Assembly (NCBI GenBank): GCA_910577035.1
Contig: CAJTKW010000001.1
Location: 89,097-153,096 of the forward strand
DNA: 64,000 nucleotides
Reading direction: 5' to 3'
Origin: an uncultured Acetatifactor sp.
GTDB taxonomy: Bacteria > Bacillota > Clostridia > Lachnospirales > Lachnospiraceae
Positions 61,320 through 64,000 of the stretch are shown here, in pieces. The notes under the pieces were generated by a model, which was given only the letters and a program-made list of their open reading frames with translations, did no database searches and had not been told where the DNA came from. A program made the translations under genes and the position numbers. Positions within the stretch are counted from its first letter, which is position 1. Every line of letters begins with the position of its first letter.

Positions 61320-61376
61320 TTATTGTTTAATCCTACCGTAAAATTCTAGTGCAAAATACTGCCCTTGCATATTCAT
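61320..61376 (-). CDS. 18-aa micropeptide preceding the radical SAM gene
   Basis: MNMQGQYFALEFYGRIKQ, from ATG 61376 to TAA 61320. AAGGA lies 5 nt before the ATG, and a promoter (61417-61445) starts transcription about 35 nt upstream. Aromatic-rich core FALEFYGR. Too short to be a domain: either a substrate of the radical SAM enzyme or a leader peptide controlling its expression. Confidence 0.55.
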   Translation of the reverse strand: MNMQGQYFALEFYGRIKQ

Positions 61377-61416
61377 AGTATTCCTTGCATTTTATCAAAT
61401 CCTTTTATTTAGTTGT

Positions 61417-61445
61417 ATTTTAGCACAAACACAAACAAAATGCAA
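61417..61445 (-). promoter_or_regulatory. promoter of the radical SAM operon
   Basis: On the minus strand TTGCAT (61445-61440), 17-bp spacer, extended -10 TGCTAAAAT (TAAAAT at 61422-61417). It precedes the micropeptide gene. Confidence 0.7.
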
Positions 61446-61969
61446 TATATCGTACCTTAAAAAGAAAAAAAATACTATATCTAGTAAATGCATTATCTTT
61501 TAACAAGCTAAACTTTTTGTTTGTATTAAATATTATTTTCCATGAGCGACAATATTCAAATTATCCATTCATATATTTTTTACTACCTTGCAGAATAAAT
61601 GAAACCTGTGCCCTATTTATATATCAAATTGCTTTATTTCCGCGAGCAATGAGAAAAATAGCCATGCTTGCATGGATATTTGACGAATGCCGAGAGAGTC
61701 AAATACCGTAGCGTCCTTTGGACGCATTGTGCTTGGCAGTGAGGTATTTGACTGTAGGCTCGCCTATATGCAGGACAGCCTTCCGCTCCTTGACAATTTC
61801 ATAAAGCAATCCGGGGGTTATACAGGTGCAGACGGACAGCCGGCATGGACGCCCGCCCTCTGCTTGATTGCCGTATAACGGCAGCCTGACAATACGCGGC
61901 AAAGCTGGCGCAGGAAAAGACCCGGAGTTGCGGTTTTAATCGAACATTTAATTTATTTGCTAATTGCAG
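61446..61969. other. A+T-rich gap with a G+C-rich structured island
   Basis: 61446-61690 is A+T-rich with no gene seen. 61698-61883 is richer in G+C and folds: GTCAAATACC (61698)/GGTATTTGAC (61743-61752), a perfect 10-bp stem enclosing GCGTCC/GGACGC (61711-61725), and TGCCGT/ACGGCA (61869-61883). Open frames on both strands (63 and 67 codons) are unsupported. Possible origin-type or regulatory element. Confidence 0.5.
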
Positions 61970-61999
61970 TTGAAAGTTCCCCTGTTCAATTCGTATATA
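61970..61999 (+). promoter_or_regulatory. excisionase promoter
   Basis: TTGAAA (61970-61975), 18-bp spacer, TATATA (61994-61999). An inverted copy of the integrase arm motif, TGCTAAT, lies just upstream (61958-61964), so integrase or excisionase may affect it. Confidence 0.55.
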
Positions 62000-62063
62000 T
62001 GATATGGAGAGTATTTACAGGGACTATGCTGATTCCGTTTCAACTGCATGGAAAGGAGAAGAT

Positions 62064-62270
62064 ATGGCAGTTGAAGAAACAAATCTACAGATACAGGCCG
62101 GTTCTGAGAAGAGGACTTATTCCGTACAGGAAATTGCGGACATCCTTCAGATCAGCCGCAGCATGGCATACAATCTCTGCAGGCAGTCGCTCTTTAAGAC
62201 TGTGAAAGTCGGGAAATATGTCAGAATATCCAAGTCTTCCTTTGACGACTGGCTTGACAGTAAAAATTAA
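62064..62270 (+). CDS. xis: excisionase-type HTH protein
   Basis: 68 aa from ATG 62064 (AAAGGAG upstream); earlier in-frame ATG codons lack a ribosome site. HTH_17/MerR-like fold: TYSVQEIADILQISRSMAYN and VGKYVRISKSSFDDWL. Proteins of this size right before a tyrosine integrase bend att DNA and favour excision. Ends 12 bp before the integrase gene. Confidence 0.85.
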   Translation: MAVEETNLQIQAGSEKRTYSVQEIADILQISRSMAYNLCRQSLFKTVKVGKYVRISKSSFDDWLDSKN

Positions 62271-62282
62271 AGGAGGATCAGT

Positions 62283-63704
62283 ATGGCTTCAATCGTAAAA
62301 AGAGGTAAATCATATTCCGTGGTTTACTACAAGAAAACAGAAAAAGGAAAGAAAAGCGAACAGGTCTGGGAATCCGGGCTGAGTTACACTGCAGCAAGGA
62401 CCAGAAAAGCACAGATTGAACATGAGCAGGCACAGGAATTAAAGGAATCATCCCCACGCCCTGACAATGAAAACAGTCTTTCTTCCATGACCGTCAGCGA
62501 ATTTTTATATGAGTTTGTTGAGAAGTATGGCGAGAAACGGTGGGGTTCTTCTTCCTATGCCGCTAACCTCGGTTTGATAGAGAACTACATACATCCTTAT
62601 TTTGGTGAAAATAAACTGCGCTCTGTCAAGGTCAAGACCGTGGATGACTATTATCATTTTCTGGAAACAGAGGCAGAACCGGCTACCAACATGGGAAGGC
62701 CTGCAAGGGACCATGTTTCCGCATCCACCATCCATGACATCCACAAGCTGCTGCGCTGTGCCTTTAACCTGGCTGTCCGCTGGGAGTACATCAGCAAAAA
62801 TCCTTTCCTGTATGCAACGCTCCCGGAACACAAGGAAAAGGAACGGGAGACCTTATCCCCTGAGCAGGTGCTGAAGGTGCTGGATTTTACCTGCAGGCCG
62901 GACAACTACGACTATTTCATGATCCACTGTGCGGTACTTATCGCTATCGGCTGTACATTCCGGGGAGGTGAGATTGCAGGGTTACAGTGGGACAGGGTTG
63001 ACTTTGAGAAGAAAACCTTCTGCATGGACAGGGTGATTGACCGCATCAGCAAGGACAGTATCAAGAAATTATCCAAGCTGGACATCCTGTATCAGTTTCC
63101 TAACCTCTTCCCCGGCACCAGAACGGTCATTGTCCTGAAACAGCCGAAGACAAGGGGGAGTGTCCGGGATGTGGAAGTCCCGTCTTCCATTATGGATGCA
63201 CTGGCTGTCCTGAAACGGATGCAGGACCAGATGAAAGCTGATTTAGGCTCGGACGGTTACATGGATTATAACCTTGTGATCTGTCAGGCAAACGGGCGTC
63301 CCCTTATGACAGAACACCTGAACAAGCGGTTTAAGGAAATCCTGCGGGAGATTGACGATCCGGACATCAATCCGGAAGAAATTGTTTTCCACAGCCTGCG
63401 GCATACCAGCGCCTCCACAAAGCTGACGCTTTCCAACGGAGATTATAACTCCGTAAAGCACGCCGGCGGATGGGCTAACCTCGAAATGCTGACAAGGCGG
63501 TACGGCTCCCATTCCTTTGAGAGTGACAGGGAGCGTCTGGCACAAAAGATGGATGATTTTCTGACTGCCAAGCCGGGAGCCCCGGTTCAGCAGGCGCCGC
63601 CCCTGCCTGCAGATGCCGAGGAGGCGCTCAAGGCATTGGCACAGGTGAACCCGGAACTGCTAATCAAAATCGCACAGTCTGTCCAATCTGCTAATATGAC
63701 ATAA
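62283..63704 (+). CDS. int: tyrosine integrase
   Basis: 473 aa. N-terminal arm-binding domain, SAM-like core-binding domain (about 70-180) and catalytic domain with Arg227 (TFRGGEIAGL), His370-x-x-Arg373 (HSLRHTS), the HAGGW block and nucleophile Tyr407 (RRYGSH). It recombines the tRNA-Arg-derived core at 63912-63953 with the chromosomal copy. ATTAGCA arm-type repeats overlap its 3' end and continue downstream. Confidence 0.95.
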   Translation: MASIVKRGKSYSVVYYKKTEKGKKSEQVWESGLSYTAARTRKAQIEHEQAQELKESSPRPDNENSLSSMTVSEFLYEFVEKYGEKRWGSSSYAANLGLIENYIHPYFGENKLRSVKVKTVDDYYHFLETEAEPATNMGRPARDHVSASTIHDIHKLLRCAFNLAVRWEYISKNPFLYATLPEHKEKERETLSPEQVLKVLDFTCRPDNYDYFMIHCAVLIAIGCTFRGGEIAGLQWDRVDFEKKTFCMDRVIDRISKDSIKKLSKLDILYQFPNLFPGTRTVIVLKQPKTRGSVRDVEVPSSIMDALAVLKRMQDQMKADLGSDGYMDYNLVICQANGRPLMTEHLNKRFKEILREIDDPDINPEEIVFHSLRHTSASTKLTLSNGDYNSVKHAGGWANLEMLTRRYGSHSFESDRERLAQKMDDFLTAKPGAPVQQAPPLPADAEEALKALAQVNPELLIKIAQSVQSANMT

Positions 63705-63869
63705 CCCTTATTAGCAGAAAAATTTGCAGGTTAAAAAATCGTATTAGCAAAAGGAATTAGCAAAATTGAAAAAATCGGCAGGATTTTCAAAAAATATTAG
63801 CAGATTTTTGCTAATGGGCAGGGAAACGCAGAATCCAAAATGGCTTGCCATACATTATCTGCATTAGCA
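63689..63869 (+). repeat. ATTAGCA repeats, integrase arm-type sites
   Basis: Five direct ATTAGCA copies (63710, 63743, 63756, 63796, 63863) and two inverted TGCTAAT copies (63689, 63809) between integrase and the att core; another inverted copy at 61958. Spacing and place are those of arm sites for the integrase N-terminal domain. Confidence 0.7.
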
Positions 63870-63878
63870 AGCCATTTT
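63837..63878 (+). terminator. integrase terminator
   Basis: A perfect 12-bp stem, AAAATGGCTTGC/GCAAGCCATTTT, with an 18-nt loop. One arm repeat lies partly within it. Confidence 0.65.
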
Positions 63879-63911
63879 CCGCGAAACCCGCTGTTTATCA
63901 GGGTTTCAGAG

Positions 63912-63953
63912 CGTCCCAGAGAGGATTCGAACCTCCGACACCCGCCTTAGGAG
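63912..63953 (-). tRNA. 3' part of tRNA-Arg(CCU), att core
   Basis: Read on the minus strand it gives the anticodon loop CTCCTAA, 3' anticodon stem GGCGG, variable loop GTGTC, T-arm GGAGG-TTCGAAT-CCTCT, acceptor strand CTGGGAC and discriminator G (tRNA positions 32-73). Upstream bases (TTTAA) cannot pair with GGCGG, so the 5' half is absent. Similarity ends exactly in the anticodon loop, where the integrase would cross over. Confidence 0.85.
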
Positions 63954-63958
63954 TTAAA

Positions 63959-64000
63959 TCAACCTATTTTTTTGAGTCCAGCAAGTTCTCTGTTGTCCAT
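63959..64000 (-). CDS. possible 3' end of a gene entering from the right
   Basis: A minus frame open from the window edge ends ...NRELAGLKKIG, stop TGA at 63959-63961, 5 bp before the att core. Too short to assign, but it shows that the sequence beside the core is not the 5' half of the tRNA. Confidence 0.25.
   Translation of the reverse strand: MDNRELAGLKKIG

Noticed and set aside
61687..61902. Short frames on both strands in the structured island
   Set aside because: They overlap perfect hairpins, lack ribosome sites and look like chance openings.
63689..63869. CRISPR-like array from the ATTAGCA repeats
   Set aside because: Repeats are 7 bp, irregularly spaced and in both orientations, which fits integrase arm sites.

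Overview
The window is almost entirely one large integrative and conjugative element (ICE) of a Gram-positive, low-to-mid G+C Clostridia host, most likely Lachnospiraceae-like. The evidence is strong AGGAGG-type ribosome binding sites with frequent TTG starts, a PrgI-VirB4 fusion, a VirD4 coupling protein, PcfJ/PcfK-type proteins, a tyrosine integrase beside an excisionase, and the 3' part of a tRNA-Arg(CCU) gene at the right edge. Family names come from motif reading and memory; no database search was run.

Layout. 1-10.6 kb (+): conjugation operon with a C39-like peptidase, PrgI-VirB4, three accessory proteins, VirD4 and an S1-domain protein whose leader can fold as an H-type pseudoknot. 10.7-13.7 kb: insertions, namely an Rpn-type nuclease gene (-) and an arsR-permease-thioredoxin cassette with two matching palindromic operators. 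13.7-25.9 kb (+): a nearly complete Tad/Flp-type pilus machine (TadE-like proteins, prepilin peptidase, CpaB, TadZ, TadA, TadB, TadC, a pilin) followed by regulators. 26-36.8 kb (+): an operon with SSB, a DUF932 protein, a Cys-rich protein sharing the SSB tail, a sigma factor and a 1016-aa methyltransferase-helicase fusion. 36.9-37.4 kb (-): a two-piece sigma-like pair. 37.9-42.9 kb (-): cargo of two ABC exporters and a divergent YcaO protein, bordered by a dead transposase. 43.4-45.1 kb: XRE regulator and ParM/ParR. 45.2-57.3 kb (-): PcfJ, PcfK, CHC2/TOPRIM-type primase, RecD2-like helicase and YqaJ exonuclease. 57.5-61.4 kb (-): A+T-rich cargo with an 18-codon peptide gene, a cobalamin-type radical SAM enzyme, an unknown 532-aa protein and a Nudix hydrolase. 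61.7-64 kb: structured DNA, excisionase, integrase, arm-type repeats and the tRNA-derived att core. No relaxase was recognised; it probably lies to the left.

How it fits together. The 26-37 kb (+) and 45-57 kb (-) operons converge and start from near-identical promoter-leader modules: the same spacer box in opposite orientations, an identical 20-nt transcript start, a shared leader stem and leader terminators. This implies one regulator and one RNA-based switch. Eleven-bp-spaced TACGCAT repeats occur both upstream of parM and after virB4, and look like a ParR-type centromere and operator. The best candidates for undescribed biology are this duplicated promoter-leader module, the micropeptide/radical-SAM/unknown/Nudix operon, the YcaO-ABC cargo, and the Tad pilus carried by a conjugative element.
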